The translations under genes and the position numbers were made by a program. The notes beneath the pieces were generated by a model. It was not told the origin of the DNA. It worked only from the letters and a program-made list of their open reading frames with translations, and made no database searches. Of a stretch of DNA of 64,000 nucleotides, positions 44,700-54,398 are shown piece after piece; the stretch's first letter is position 1, and every line of letters starts with the position of its first letter. The DNA is from Bifidobacterium olomucense (GTDB taxonomy: Bacteria; Actinomycetota; Actinomycetes; Actinomycetales; Bifidobacteriaceae), in contig NZ_JAAIIG010000003.1 of the NCBI RefSeq assembly GCF_012932375.1, forward strand, positions 1 to 64,000. Reading direction: 5' to 3'.

Positions 44700-45692
44700 A
44701 TGAGCGATCAGAACAATACCGCACATGTTGATGAGCCGGTGAAGCAGGACATCCCTTATCGTTCGGGATTCGTGGCTGTGGTGGGCCGTCCGAACGTGGG
44801 CAAATCCACGTTGATCAACGCGCTGATCGGCAAGCAGATTGCCATCGCATCCTCCCGTCCGGAAACCACGCGAAAGGCGATTCGCGGCATTCTGACCACG
44901 GATCATGCGCAGCTGGTATTGGTGGACACTCCCGGTATCCATCGTCCTCGCACCTTGCTTGGCCAGCGTCTCAACGATGTAGTGGAGGAGTCCCTGTCGG
45001 ACGTGGACGTGGTGGCGTTCCTGTTGCCTGCCGATCAGGAGATCGGTCCGGGAGATCGTCGCATTCTCTCTCGCCTGCGTTCCGATTTCGCCACAAAGCG
45101 TGAGGACGGCACCTTCGCTTGGAAGGTTCCGCTGATCGCCATCGTTACCAAAATCGACGAACTGGGCCGCGAACAGCTGATCAACAAGCTCATCGAAATC
45201 AACGAGTTCGCTGATTTCGCGGATATCGTGCCGGTCAGTGCGCTGAAGCATGACAACCTCACCGAGGTCAGGAACGTACTGATCGATCACACGCCGGAAG
45301 GCCCGCAGATGTATCCGGAGGACCAGATCAGCGAGGAACGTCCGGAAGACACCATCGCCGAACTTATCCGCGGCGCATTCCTGGAAACGCTCGATGACGA
45401 ATTGCCGCACTCGCTGGCTGTAGTGGTCGATTCCATCGATTATCCCGAAGACAATGAAACCGGGGCGGCTTATGACGGCAAGGCTCAGGTCAACGTATCC
45501 ATCTACGTGGAGCGCGACTCGCAGAAGCCCATCATCATCGGTAAGGGCGCGTCGAATCTCACTTATGTGAAGAAAAAGCTGCGTACTCCGGTCAATCGCA
45601 TCGTCGGGCAGAAGGCTCGCCTTGACCTCCACGTCAAGGTTGCCAAAGGTTGGCAGTCCGATCCTAAGCAGTTGGAAAAACTAGGTTTCTAG
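44700..45692 (+). CDS. era: GTPase Era
   Basis: A 330-residue GTPase needed for 30S assembly. The ATG at 44700 has AAGGAG 5 nt upstream. G1 GRPNVGKST, G3 DTPGIH and G4 TKID are intact in residues 15-160. The C-terminal KH domain holds IIIGKGASNLTYVKKKLRTPV and LDLHVKVAKGW. The last ten codons and the stop lie inside a perfect 25-bp inverted repeat. Confidence 0.95.
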   Translation: MSDQNNTAHVDEPVKQDIPYRSGFVAVVGRPNVGKSTLINALIGKQIAIASSRPETTRKAIRGILTTDHAQLVLVDTPGIHRPRTLLGQRLNDVVEESLSDVDVVAFLLPADQEIGPGDRRILSRLRSDFATKREDGTFAWKVPLIAIVTKIDELGREQLINKLIEINEFADFADIVPVSALKHDNLTEVRNVLIDHTPEGPQMYPEDQISEERPEDTIAELIRGAFLETLDDELPHSLAVVVDSIDYPEDNETGAAYDGKAQVNVSIYVERDSQKPIIIGKGASNLTYVKKKLRTPVNRIVGQKARLDLHVKVAKGWQSDPKQLEKLGF

Positions 45693-45866
45693 TTTTTCCA
45701 ACTGCTTAGGATCGCTTCGCAGACGCGGTTGCGTCTGCTCACTTCACCTATGGACAGTCCACTGGACTGTCCATTTCACGGTTCAGCCAAGCAGTTGGGA
45801 AAATTAGGCTTCTAATTATCCGACTGCTTGGGATCGCTTCAGGGAAGTCTGTTGGCTTCCCTTTTG
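45660..45866. repeat. Cluster of five hairpins after era
   Basis: In order: a perfect 25-bp inverted repeat with a GTTT loop (45660-45713) that includes the era stop; an 8-bp hairpin GCAGACGC/GCGTCTGC (45719-45738); a 12-bp dyad ATGGACAGTCCA-C-TGGACTGTCCAT (45750-45774); an imperfect second copy of the first repeat (45786-45832); and AGGGAAG/CTTCCCT with TTTT (45841-45866). Copies one and four are each followed by GGATCGCTTC. The last is a plausible terminator; the set as a whole is not explained. Confidence 0.85.
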
Positions 45867-45880
45867 TTTCATCCGCTGTT

Positions 45881-46606
45881 TCACCGATGGGTGTTGATCC
45901 ACAGGATTGCGAGCTGTGTACGATTGGCTAGGCCCAGTCGGTCCAATATAGTGCTGATACGGTTGCGGACCGTGCCCTCGCTCAGGTAAAGGCGTGCGGC
46001 GATATCCCGATTGTCGAATCCCTGCGCCACGAGCTCGGTGATGCTGCGGCTGCGTTCATCCAGTGCATCCAGTATGCGTCGGTCCGCATCAGAATCGATG
46101 GAAACGGTCCCATGCCGGTGAGCTGCGGTAGCGATCTGTGATGGACGACTCGGTTCATCGGTTTGCATGTTGCTGCCGTTGGCGTTCGCACTGTTGCCGG
46201 TGAGCTTGCCAAGCACCTCGGCGCCGAGCACCACTTGTCCGGCCATCACCGCCTGCAAGGCGGGTGCTACGGCGGAGACATCCTGCTTGATGAGATATCC
46301 CTTGGCACCCAGCGTCATAGCTTGTGCTATATATTCCCGATCTGCGAATGTAGTGAGGAACAGCACGCGAGCGGCAGGGTCTTTCTTCAAGATCTCTCGT
46401 GCCGCGTCTAGACCACTCGTGCCGGGCATCTGGATATCGATGAGCAGAATATCCGGGTGATTGGCCGGTGTGGTGAAATACTGTTCGACTGCGGTCTTTC
46501 CATCGTGTGCGGTCCATAGCACCTCGGCTGCACCGGTGGCAGACAGGATGGTTGCCAACGATTGACAGACGATAGGATCATCGTCCACGATTGCGATTCT
46601 CATCAT
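45881..46606 (-). CDS. NarL-family response regulator
   Basis: A 241-residue regulator. The ATG at 46604-46606 has GGAAG 6 nt upstream; a second ATG follows directly. The receiver domain (about 1-125) has IVDDDP, the phosphoacceptor Asp in LLIDIQMPG and Lys in LIKQD. A linker leads to a LuxR-type HTH (SITELVAQGFDNRDIAARL to EGTVRNRISTIL). It overlaps the upstream kinase gene. Targets are not evident here. Confidence 0.92.
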   Translation of the reverse strand: MMRIAIVDDDPIVCQSLATILSATGAAEVLWTAHDGKTAVEQYFTTPANHPDILLIDIQMPGTSGLDAAREILKKDPAARVLFLTTFADREYIAQAMTLGAKGYLIKQDVSAVAPALQAVMAGQVVLGAEVLGKLTGNSANANGSNMQTDEPSRPSQIATAAHRHGTVSIDSDADRRILDALDERSRSITELVAQGFDNRDIAARLYLSEGTVRNRISTILDRLGLANRTQLAILWINTHR

Positions 46607-47919
46607 GCTGCTTCCTTTACCGAACGATTCCATTGCCGTTTTGGCACCGAGACGAACACGCGCCATCCTTGCCGATATGGTCCACATGACGACGTGCCGC
46701 CGATCGCACGCACACGTGACTCGATATCAGCCAATCCCATGCCCCGGGACAAGACGCTGCTGTTCCTGCTGTTCGTTTGTTGCTGTGGGATCGCGGGTCC
46801 AGGATCCTGTACGACCAACTGCCAGAATGCGGGAAAATCACGCAACGTGACCTGCGCTGTACGGGCTTGGCTGTGATGAACGACATTCGACAAAGCCTCG
46901 CGAATCACCGTGGAGCAACAGCGAGATACAGGAGCCGGAGCAGATGCAATATCGTTCTCTAGCTCGACGATAAAGCCAGGAGAAATGCCATTGAACGAGC
47001 GTACGGCCGCTTCAATCTGCGCAGTAAAATCAGTGCCGTCATCCTCCAGATCATGCACAGACCGACGCACCATCATCATCGCATCATCCAATGTTTCGCT
47101 TAATGCTCCAAAATGTTGAGAAGCCATGGCGTCACCAGTTGCGTCGGCCACAGTGAGTCCGGCTTGAGTCTGCATAATGGCACGAGTCAGCAAATGGCCT
47201 ACATTGTCGTGAATCTCGCGTGCGATACGAGTACGCTCACCCAGCGTGGCCATACGGACCGACTGTGCTCGCTCCTCGTCCATATCGGCCAGTCGGACGC
47301 GGTTGGACCGGCTCGCCTCGCGTGTACGGTCTTGCAGTGCACGCAGCTGGTGACGTTCCTCATCCTCTTTCGCTGATCGCCCTCCCAGCGCGAAGCTCAG
47401 TGACGCTATGCCTGCGATCAGTGTGATTCCAGTCAGGTCGTAGTTCGCTCGTCCAACGGCGATTGCAGGCAACAGCCAGGCTGCCGCCAGCGGGATTAGC
47501 CATATCCAGCGAGATACGGTAATGCAATATGGCAGAAAAATCGAAGAATCCTCGGTCGGCATCGTTCTGCCCGTCTTCGACGAAAAACGATGCAGCTGTG
47601 GCATCGAAGACGATGATACCGATATCATCCTCGTACTCGGCAATCTTGCAGCGTCATAGGCGATAACTGGCAGAAACACGATCCAGTGAGGTAGAGCAAG
47701 CGTCATCAACGCATATCCGGCTACCGGAATCCAGGCCCATGTTGCTTGTCTCAGCCAGTCGAACAACCCTGTTGCCGACAGTACCAGCAACATTCCAGCG
47801 ATGATTTCGGCGCTGGGAACACTTCGGGACGCATTTACCCCCAGAACAGTGCTTTTGACAGCGAACAACAGCATCATGCTGATCGCCACCATCAGCCCCT
47901 TTTCCGCCATCGTGCGCAT
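46603..47919 (-). CDS. Sensor histidine kinase (HisKA_3)
   Basis: A kinase of about 438 residues; the ATG at 47917-47919 with GGAGGG just upstream or that at 47910 is likely. The N-terminus has several membrane segments (up to about residue 180), then a dimerisation domain with RTRIAREIHDNVGHLLTRAI carrying the phospho-His, then an ATPase domain ending GMGLADIESRVRAIGG. It is the partner of the response regulator with which it overlaps. Ligand unknown. Confidence 0.9.
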   Translation of the reverse strand: MRTMAEKGLMVAISMMLLFAVKSTVLGVNASRSVPSAEIIAGMLLVLSATGLFDWLRQATWAWIPVAGYALMTLALPHWIVFLPVIAYDAARLPSTRMISVSSSSMPQLHRFSSKTGRTMPTEDSSIFLPYCITVSRWIWLIPLAAAWLLPAIAVGRANYDLTGITLIAGIASLSFALGGRSAKEDEERHQLRALQDRTREASRSNRVRLADMDEERAQSVRMATLGERTRIAREIHDNVGHLLTRAIMQTQAGLTVADATGDAMASQHFGALSETLDDAMMMVRRSVHDLEDDGTDFTAQIEAAVRSFNGISPGFIVELENDIASAPAPVSRCCSTVIREALSNVVHHSQARTAQVTLRDFPAFWQLVVQDPGPAIPQQQTNSRNSSVLSRGMGLADIESRVRAIGGTSSCGPYRQGWRVFVSVPKRQWNRSVKEAA

Positions 47920-48101
47920 ACGCCCTCCGAAGTGCGAGCCTTCCCCTTTCTCCAAGACTACCCGCTTTGTACAGATGTGGCTTGCTCAACAGAAGTATTT
48001 ATGAAGCTTGTGTCAGATCTGTATGTTTTTGCCTCGGATAGTACCATGTATTTGATGTTTCTGATGATTATTCAACGCGTGAAGAGGCAAAGGGGACTCT
48101 G

Positions 48102-51100
48102 ATGATGAACGATCATTTGTCTGATTCAGACAGCGACAAGAAAATCTCCGCGTTCGATGAAGCCATGTTCGAGCATGCGGTCATTCAACGTCTGCAGTCG
48201 TTAGGGTACGAATGGCTATACGGTCCGGATGTAAGCCGTACGAATGAGCTGTACCGCGATGCCCGGTTGCCGGGAGTCTTGGAAGATTGTTTACACCGTA
48301 TCAATCCGAAAGCGCATCCGGCCGCTCTTGCTGAGGCTTTGCGTAAGGTAACGGGTATCGAGGGAGTGGATTTGCTATCCCGCAATATCCAATTCATGGA
48401 TTACCTCCAATCTGGTGTTGAAGTGTCGTTCTTCGATGGAGAGAAGATGGACACGGACCATGTGCGAATTATTGATTTCGAGCATCCGGAACGGAACACG
48501 TTCAATGTGGTCAATCAATGGACATACGTCGAATTTGAAGAAAAACGACCTGACATCATCGTCTTTGTCAACGGTATGCCACTGGTGGTATTCGAGCTGA
48601 AATCGCCGTCACGCGAGAACGTTGATGCTTCGGACGCCTATCTACAGCTGAGAACCTATATGAAGGTTATTCCTTCATTGTTCACGTACAACGCATTTTG
48701 CGTGATGACCGACATGAGCGATACTCGTGTAGGAACCATTACCGCCAACGAAGATCGCTTCATGCAATGGAAGACAGCTGACGGTGACTATTCAAAGATT
48801 GCCAATAAGATAGCTGTTCGATGGACTACCTTGCTTGATGGTATGTTCCCGAAGGAACGGTTGCTTGATATTCTTCGGAATTTCATCTGTTTCTCCAAGT
48901 CAGAAGAAGGAACCGCGAAAATTCTTGCCGCATACCATCAGTACTTCGGTGTCCATAAGGCAGTAGAGAGCACTTTGCATGCCATGAACAGTGACGGCAA
49001 AGCTGGTGTGTTCTGGCATACTCAGGGTTCCGGTAAATCATTGTCGATGGTCTTCTATGTGCATTTGCTGGCTGAACAGGTGAACAGTCCAACGATTGTC
49101 GTGACTACTGATCGCACTGATTTGGATGGGCAGTTATACAGTCAGTTTGCTAAATGCTCGGATTTCTTACGCCAGATTCCTCAACAGGCGGAAAGTCGCG
49201 AGAATCTGATCGAACTGTTGGATAATCGGCAGGCGAACGGCATCGTGTTCACGACGATGCAGAAATTCAGCGAATCCGATGAACCCTTATCCGAGAGGCA
49301 TAACATCGTGGTCATGGCTGATGAGGCTCACCGCAGTCAGTACGGGTTGGAGGTGAAACTTCATACAGATGGTACTCGTTCGATTGGTGATGCTTTAAAG
49401 GTACGTCAGGCGCTGCCGAACGCTTCCTATATTGGTTTTACCGGCACTCCGATTGAGACACAGGACAAGTCCACGCGTGAGATATTCGGTGATTACGTGG
49501 ACGTATATGACATGACCCAATCAGTTGAGGATGGGGCAACTCGTCCGGTGTTCTATGAGAGTCGTGTAGTTTCGCTCAAGCTGGATGAGAATGTGCTCAA
49601 AAAACTAGATCAAGAGTACGAAAGCATTGCTGACGACGCAGACGAACTCGCCATTGACCGCAGCAAACGTGATTTGGCAACAATGGATAGTGTGTTGGGA
49701 GCACCTGAGACCATTGATTCGTTGTGCCGCGACATCGTGAACCACTATGAGGAGAATCGTGCGGATGAGCTGACGGGCAAGGCATTGGTTGTTGCTTATT
49801 CGCGAACCATTGCCATGCGCATGTACGAGAAATTCCTCGAACTACGCCCGCAGTGGAAAGACAAAATGCATGTGGTCATGACTTCTTCCAATCAGGATCC
49901 GGAGGAATGGCACAAGATTATCGGCAACAAAGCGCACAAACTGGAGCTGGCTAAAGAATTCAAGGATGATGATAGCCCGTTCAAAATCGCCATTGTCGTG
50001 GATATGTGGCTGACCGGTTTTGACGTACCTTCACTGTCCACGATGTATGTCTACAAGCCCATGAAGGGGCATAATCTGATGCAGGCTATTGCTCGTGTGA
50101 ACCGTGTGTACAAGGGCAAGGAAGGCGGCCTGATCGTCGATTACATTGGCATCGCCGGTGCCCTGAAACGCGCGATGCACGATTACACTAAGCGTGATCG
50201 TGAACGGTATGGCGACATGAACGTGGCCTACACTGCATACCCGTTATTCCTCGACAAACTGAGTGCGTGCCGCGACTTCCTGCATGGGCTGGACTATCAG
50301 AGCCGAATCCACACCAATTCTGCCGAACAGATGGCTGAAGCCATTGCGGATGGTGCGGACTACTTACTTGATCCCGAGCGGGAGAAAAATCGTAAGGACT
50401 TTATCAAGTGTGCCAAGGAGATGGCCCAAGCATTTGGTTTATGCCGCAGCATGGTTGCTGATGAACTGAAGATCGAAGAAGCGTACATCGATGTGTTGCG
50501 CACACAGATGCTGAAAGTGCTGAACGTCAATCCAGACAACCCGCGTATGTCTTTGAAGGAGATTAACAAGCAAATCGCTGCCATCATGGAGCAAGGCGTA
50601 CATAACGAAGGCGTTATCGATCTGTTCGAAGACCGGACAGTTGAGGTCTCGCTGTTTGATGAATCGTTCCTTGCCGAAGTCGCACAGATGAAGCAGAAGA
50701 ATCTTGCGATGGAATTGTTGCGCAAGCTGATTGACGATCAGGTCAAGGCATATCGCAAGAAGAGCGTAGTCATGGCCGGCAAATTCTCCGAGATGCTGCA
50801 GCAATCGGTCAATGCATATCTAAACGGCATGCTCACCAACGCCGAGGTCATCCAACAGCTGTTGGACATGGCCAAGGAAATCACGGCCGCACGTCAGGAA
50901 GGTAAGACGCTCGGTCTGGATGATGAGGAGCTTGCCTTTTATGACGCATTGACCAAGCCGCAAGCCATCAAGGATTTCTACGAGAACGATGAGCTGGTCG
51001 CCATCACCCGAGAATTGACTGACACGTTGCGCAAGAACCGCACGATAGACTGGCAGAAGAAAGAAGATGCCCGCGCTCGCATGCGTAAGTCGATCAAGCG

Positions 51101-51203
51101 ATTGCTGAAGAAGCATAAGTATCCGCCGGATGAGGTGCCGGAGGCTATCGAGACGGTGATGCAGCAATGTGAACTGTGGGTTGACAACGGAGAAGGAAAC
51201 TGA
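48102..51203 (+). CDS. hsdR: Type I restriction enzyme, R subunit
   Basis: A 1033-residue restriction and translocation subunit. The N-terminal nuclease motif is in EEKRPDIIVFVNGMPLVVFELKSP (Asp151, Glu165, Lys167). Helicase motifs follow: FWHTQGSGKS (Walker A, near 305), VVMADEAHRSQYG (DEAH), GFTGTPIE and the later motif VDMWLTGFDVPSLSTMYVYK. The C-terminal helical region binds the M/S core. AAAGGGGA precedes the ATG. First gene of the hsdRMS operon, reading away from the two-component system. Confidence 0.96.
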   Translation: MMNDHLSDSDSDKKISAFDEAMFEHAVIQRLQSLGYEWLYGPDVSRTNELYRDARLPGVLEDCLHRINPKAHPAALAEALRKVTGIEGVDLLSRNIQFMDYLQSGVEVSFFDGEKMDTDHVRIIDFEHPERNTFNVVNQWTYVEFEEKRPDIIVFVNGMPLVVFELKSPSRENVDASDAYLQLRTYMKVIPSLFTYNAFCVMTDMSDTRVGTITANEDRFMQWKTADGDYSKIANKIAVRWTTLLDGMFPKERLLDILRNFICFSKSEEGTAKILAAYHQYFGVHKAVESTLHAMNSDGKAGVFWHTQGSGKSLSMVFYVHLLAEQVNSPTIVVTTDRTDLDGQLYSQFAKCSDFLRQIPQQAESRENLIELLDNRQANGIVFTTMQKFSESDEPLSERHNIVVMADEAHRSQYGLEVKLHTDGTRSIGDALKVRQALPNASYIGFTGTPIETQDKSTREIFGDYVDVYDMTQSVEDGATRPVFYESRVVSLKLDENVLKKLDQEYESIADDADELAIDRSKRDLATMDSVLGAPETIDSLCRDIVNHYEENRADELTGKALVVAYSRTIAMRMYEKFLELRPQWKDKMHVVMTSSNQDPEEWHKIIGNKAHKLELAKEFKDDDSPFKIAIVVDMWLTGFDVPSLSTMYVYKPMKGHNLMQAIARVNRVYKGKEGGLIVDYIGIAGALKRAMHDYTKRDRERYGDMNVAYTAYPLFLDKLSACRDFLHGLDYQSRIHTNSAEQMAEAIADGADYLLDPEREKNRKDFIKCAKEMAQAFGLCRSMVADELKIEEAYIDVLRTQMLKVLNVNPDNPRMSLKEINKQIAAIMEQGVHNEGVIDLFEDRTVEVSLFDESFLAEVAQMKQKNLAMELLRKLIDDQVKAYRKKSVVMAGKFSEMLQQSVNAYLNGMLTNAEVIQQLLDMAKEITAARQEGKTLGLDDEELAFYDALTKPQAIKDFYENDELVAITRELTDTLRKNRTIDWQKKEDARARMRKSIKRLLKKHKYPPDEVPEAIETVMQQCELWVDNGEGN

Positions 51204-51206
51204 TTC

Positions 51207-52712
51207 ATGGCGAAGAAGACAAGTACCAAAGCCCTCGGATTCGAGGAGCAGATTTGGGACGCGGCTTGTAAACTGCGTGGCAACATCGATGCTTCGGAAT
51301 ACAAGAATGTTGTGCTCGGCTTGATTTTCCTCAAATATATCTCGGATAACTTCGAGGCCAAACACGCCGAATTGGTGGCCGAAGGCGAAGGATTCGAGGA
51401 AGACCGTGACGAGTACACGTCCGAGAACATCTTCTGGGTACCGAAAGAAGCCCGTTGGGAAGTCGTGGCCGCGGCTGCGCACACTCCTGAAGTCGGTAAG
51501 GTCATCGATGAATCAATGAGGCTCATCGAGCAGGAGAACAAGAAACTCAAGGGCGTGCTGCCCAAGAACTTTGCACGTCCTGAACTGGACAAGCGCCGGC
51601 TCGGGGAAGTGGTCGACCTGTTCACCAACGTGAAGATGGCTGAGAACGGAGACACCCATGATCTGCTCGGCCGCACGTATGAATACTGCCTGTCGCAGTT
51701 TGCATCGCAGGAGGGTAAGAATGCCGGTGAATTCTACACGCCGAAATGCGTAGTGAAGACTCTAGTGAATGTGCTTGAACCGTTCAAGGGGCGTGTTTAC
51801 GATCCCGCGTGTGGTTCAGGCGGCATGTTCGTGCAGTCCGCTGAATTTGTGCGCAATCATCAGGGCAATATCAACAACATCTCCGTCTATGGTCAGGAGT
51901 CGAACCCGACAACGTGGAAGATGGCCACGATGAACCTCGCCATCCGTGGCATCGATGCTGACCTTGGTCCGAAGAATGATGACACATTCTTCAATGACCT
52001 GCATCGCACTGAACGGTTCGACTATATTCTTGCGAATCCGCCGTTCAACCTTTCTGATTGGGGTGGCGACAAGTTGCAAGATGATCCGCGCTGGGAATAC
52101 GGCGTACCGCCGCAAAGCAATGCAAACTTCGCGTGGATGCAGCATATGATTCACCACCTGTCTCAGTCCGGTAGAATCGGTTTGGTGCTTGCCAATGGTT
52201 CGTTGTCGTCGCAGACGAACAATGAAGGAGAGATTCGCAAGAACATCGTCAACGCCGGACTGGTGGAGGGTATTGTTGCGATGCCGACGCAGTTGTTCTT
52301 CTCCACGCAGATTCCGGTATGTTTGTGGTTCCTGCGTAAGGGACGTCCTGCTGATTCGGAGACACTATTCGTGGATGCTCGCAATATGGGTACGATGATC
52401 AGCCGTTCGCAGCGCACGCTGACCGATGAGGACATTCAGAAGATCGCGTCCACGTTTGATGCGTTCCGTGATGGAACACTGGAAGAGGAGAAAGGCTTCT
52501 CCGCTGCAGCGTCTATCGAAGACATCGCCAAGCAGGATTACATTCTTACCCCCGGTCGCTATGTTGGCATCGCCGAACAGGAAGAGGACGACGAGCCTTT
52601 CGATGAGAAGATGAAGCGTCTGACCAGCGAACTCGACAAGTGTTTCGAGGAGTCCAACCGACTGCAAGCCGAAATCAAAAAGAATCTGGAGGCGATTGGG
52701 TATGGGCTGTGA
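51207..52712 (+). CDS. hsdM: Type I DNA methyltransferase, M subunit
   Basis: A 501-residue N6-adenine methyltransferase. AdoMet motif DPACGSGGMF at 199-208 and catalytic motif ANPPF at 276-280 are intact. It begins 3 nt after hsdR and its end overlaps hsdS by 11 nt. It modifies the site chosen by HsdS, so its target changes when hsdS is rearranged. Confidence 0.97.
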   Translation: MAKKTSTKALGFEEQIWDAACKLRGNIDASEYKNVVLGLIFLKYISDNFEAKHAELVAEGEGFEEDRDEYTSENIFWVPKEARWEVVAAAAHTPEVGKVIDESMRLIEQENKKLKGVLPKNFARPELDKRRLGEVVDLFTNVKMAENGDTHDLLGRTYEYCLSQFASQEGKNAGEFYTPKCVVKTLVNVLEPFKGRVYDPACGSGGMFVQSAEFVRNHQGNINNISVYGQESNPTTWKMATMNLAIRGIDADLGPKNDDTFFNDLHRTERFDYILANPPFNLSDWGGDKLQDDPRWEYGVPPQSNANFAWMQHMIHHLSQSGRIGLVLANGSLSSQTNNEGEIRKNIVNAGLVEGIVAMPTQLFFSTQIPVCLWFLRKGRPADSETLFVDARNMGTMISRSQRTLTDEDIQKIASTFDAFRDGTLEEEKGFSAAASIEDIAKQDYILTPGRYVGIAEQEEDDEPFDEKMKRLTSELDKCFEESNRLQAEIKKNLEAIGYGL

Positions 52713-53937
52713 ATTATCCGAACTTATATCTCTGGTTCGTGGAAATACATACAAGAGCAAGTTGCTCGGTGACGATGGCCCTGCATTACTTGGTCTTGGA
52801 ACTATTGCTCGTAATGGTGGATTTAATGGTTCCAAATTACGCCATTATCCGGGGGAGACCTCCGAAAAAATCTTGATGCATCCGAATGATTTATATGTGT
52901 CATTAAAAGACATAACAAATAAGGGAGATCTTTTGGGAGCGGTTGCACGTGTTCCGAGTAAGGTGTCTTTGGGAAGACTTACTCAGGACACGGTTGCTCT
53001 CCGCTTTCGTGAAGGAGTTTCTGTTGATTATCAACATTATGTGTACTGGTTACTGAGAACGCCACAATATCGGGATTATTGCAGAGCACGAGGAATGGGA
53101 ACAACGAATCTATCTCTTTCAAGAGATGTTTTTTTGGCATGGAAACTCCCTGATTTTTCGAGTGCACGACGACTGTTGGTCGAAACTCTTGAAGCAATTG
53201 AGGAGCTAATTGATAATCTCAATCAGACAAACGGCCATTTGTTTGAGCTGCTTAAGATTGAATTTGCCCATAGATTTGAGAATGGGGATACGCCTGTCAG
53301 TGATTTAGGAAGCGTCGTTTCCATTTGGAAAAAGTCGGTGAAACCTGCCAGTAATCCGGATAAATATTGGGAACATTACAGTATCCCAGCATTTGATGCT
53401 GAACAATATCCTTCTTTTGAATTGGGGAACACAATCAAAAGCAACAAATATGAAGTCGTGCCGAATTCCATTTTGGTGTCGAAACTCAATCCAACAACAC
53501 GACGTCTCTGGCTGCCACAGTTGATAAACACCGATAACGCAATATGTTCTACGGAATTTATCGAATATGTTCCTAACAATCAAAAGAACTATAGCTTTTA
53601 TTGCTCAGCTTTGATGCAAGACAGATTCTTTAGTTATCTTGAAGGACATGTGACTGGCTCTACAGGTTCTCGTCAACGAGTCCATCCCAGCGACACTCTT
53701 GCATATACTGTGCCGAACCCGAGCGCATCAGAGATTCGAGATTACTGTATGTTCGCAGATCCTGTAATCGAGCAAATCAGAAACACGAGTATCGAATCAA
53801 AAAGATTGGCAACACTTCGTGATGCCCTGTTGCCCAAACTGATGTCAGGTGAGATTGATGTTTCCAAGGTTGAACTGCCTACGCGGCCAGAACAAACTGT
53901 TCCAGCAAATGGCCGTTTGCCTGAGCGAGATAGTTGA
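52702..53937 (+). CDS. hsdS: Type I specificity subunit S (expressed copy)
   Basis: A 411-residue specificity protein; the ATG at 52702 has GGAGG 10 nt upstream. TRD1 covers about residues 1-155, the central conserved helix about 155-195 (with NLNQTNGHLFELLKIEF), TRD2 about 200-355 and the C-terminal conserved region about 360-411. The core inversion site A is in the NGHL codons of the central helix and site B in the last codons (VPANGRL). Thus TRD2 is flanked by inverted sites and can be exchanged. Confidence 0.95.
   Translation: MGCELSELISLVRGNTYKSKLLGDDGPALLGLGTIARNGGFNGSKLRHYPGETSEKILMHPNDLYVSLKDITNKGDLLGAVARVPSKVSLGRLTQDTVALRFREGVSVDYQHYVYWLLRTPQYRDYCRARGMGTTNLSLSRDVFLAWKLPDFSSARRLLVETLEAIEELIDNLNQTNGHLFELLKIEFAHRFENGDTPVSDLGSVVSIWKKSVKPASNPDKYWEHYSIPAFDAEQYPSFELGNTIKSNKYEVVPNSILVSKLNPTTRRLWLPQLINTDNAICSTEFIEYVPNNQKNYSFYCSALMQDRFFSYLEGHVTGSTGSRQRVHPSDTLAYTVPNPSASEIRDYCMFADPVIEQIRNTSIESKRLATLRDALLPKLMSGEIDVSKVELPTRPEQTVPANGRLPERDS
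53228..53241 (+). other. Inversion core site A
   Basis: CAAACGGCCATTTG in the central helix of hsdS. It is the same 14-mer as sites B, C and D, with opposite orientation to B and D. Confidence 0.75.
53814..53920 (+). repeat. 107-bp direct repeat, copy 1 (hsdS C-terminal region)
   Basis: The stretch ACTTCGTGATGCCCTGTTGC to CCGTTTGC is nearly identical to 56874-56980, 3060 bp away, differing at only a handful of positions. It encodes the conserved HsdS C-terminus LRDALLPKLMSGEIDVSKVE and ends with core site B. Confidence 0.9.
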
Positions 53938-54373
53938 TCTGCTTGTCGTATGCTCCAAGAACGTAGGCAATCTTGTACTGCGTCGTGAGATCAGGAATGG
54001 TGACTACGCAATGGTGAACGTGGTTTCGGTTGATGCCTGGAACCGCGCTTGCTGTTGTGTAGTTATTCCAGTTGATGGTTTTTAGTAGATAGTAAATAAA
54101 ATGAGGATAATTCCCTTTGAAATCAGAGACATACAGAGTGGTATTCAAAGGCCAATAGTCATCTTCTGCATAGAAAACTTCACCGATGGTGCCGTATCGT
54201 CCGGTGATTACTCCTGGCCCGTGTACTGCGACTTCATTGTGAAACCCAGAACGTCCTGAAGACGAATAAACAGGGATCTTACCGTTGACTCGTTTCTTTG
54301 AAGGCAGATCGTATCCGCGCTTGAGTGTGATTGCCTCGCCAAGCGCCATGCTTTGCCATGTCATTGATTGCAT
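53879..54373 (-). CDS. Half HsdS: alternative N-terminal TRD on opposite strand
   Basis: A 164-residue protein that is half of an S subunit: one TRD (MTWQSMALGEAITLKRGYDL to VVTIPDL) plus the helix ending QANGHLLEQFVLAA. Site B is in its NGHL codons, in the same phase as in hsdS. Inversion between A and B would join it in frame to TRD2 of hsdS. As it stands it has a start but only a weak ribosome site; it may be a functional half subunit, which can dimerise in some systems. Confidence 0.85.
   Translation of the reverse strand: MQSMTWQSMALGEAITLKRGYDLPSKKRVNGKIPVYSSSGRSGFHNEVAVHGPGVITGRYGTIGEVFYAEDDYWPLNTTLYVSDFKGNYPHFIYYLLKTINWNNYTTASAVPGINRNHVHHCVVTIPDLTTQYKIAYVLGAYDKQINYLAQANGHLLEQFVLAA
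53906..53919 (-). other. Inversion core site B
   Basis: CAAATGGCCGTTTG on the plus strand, i.e. the core in reverse orientation, at the junction of the hsdS end and the convergent half-hsdS. Confidence 0.75.
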
Positions 54374-54398
54374 ACCTATCGTTATTTGTGCGTTGTAA

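Noticed and set aside
53228..53919. Inverted repeats at hsdS as an insertion-sequence end
   Set aside because: The four cores coincide with conserved HsdS codons and no transposase is present; a tyrosine recombinase fits inversion, not transposition.
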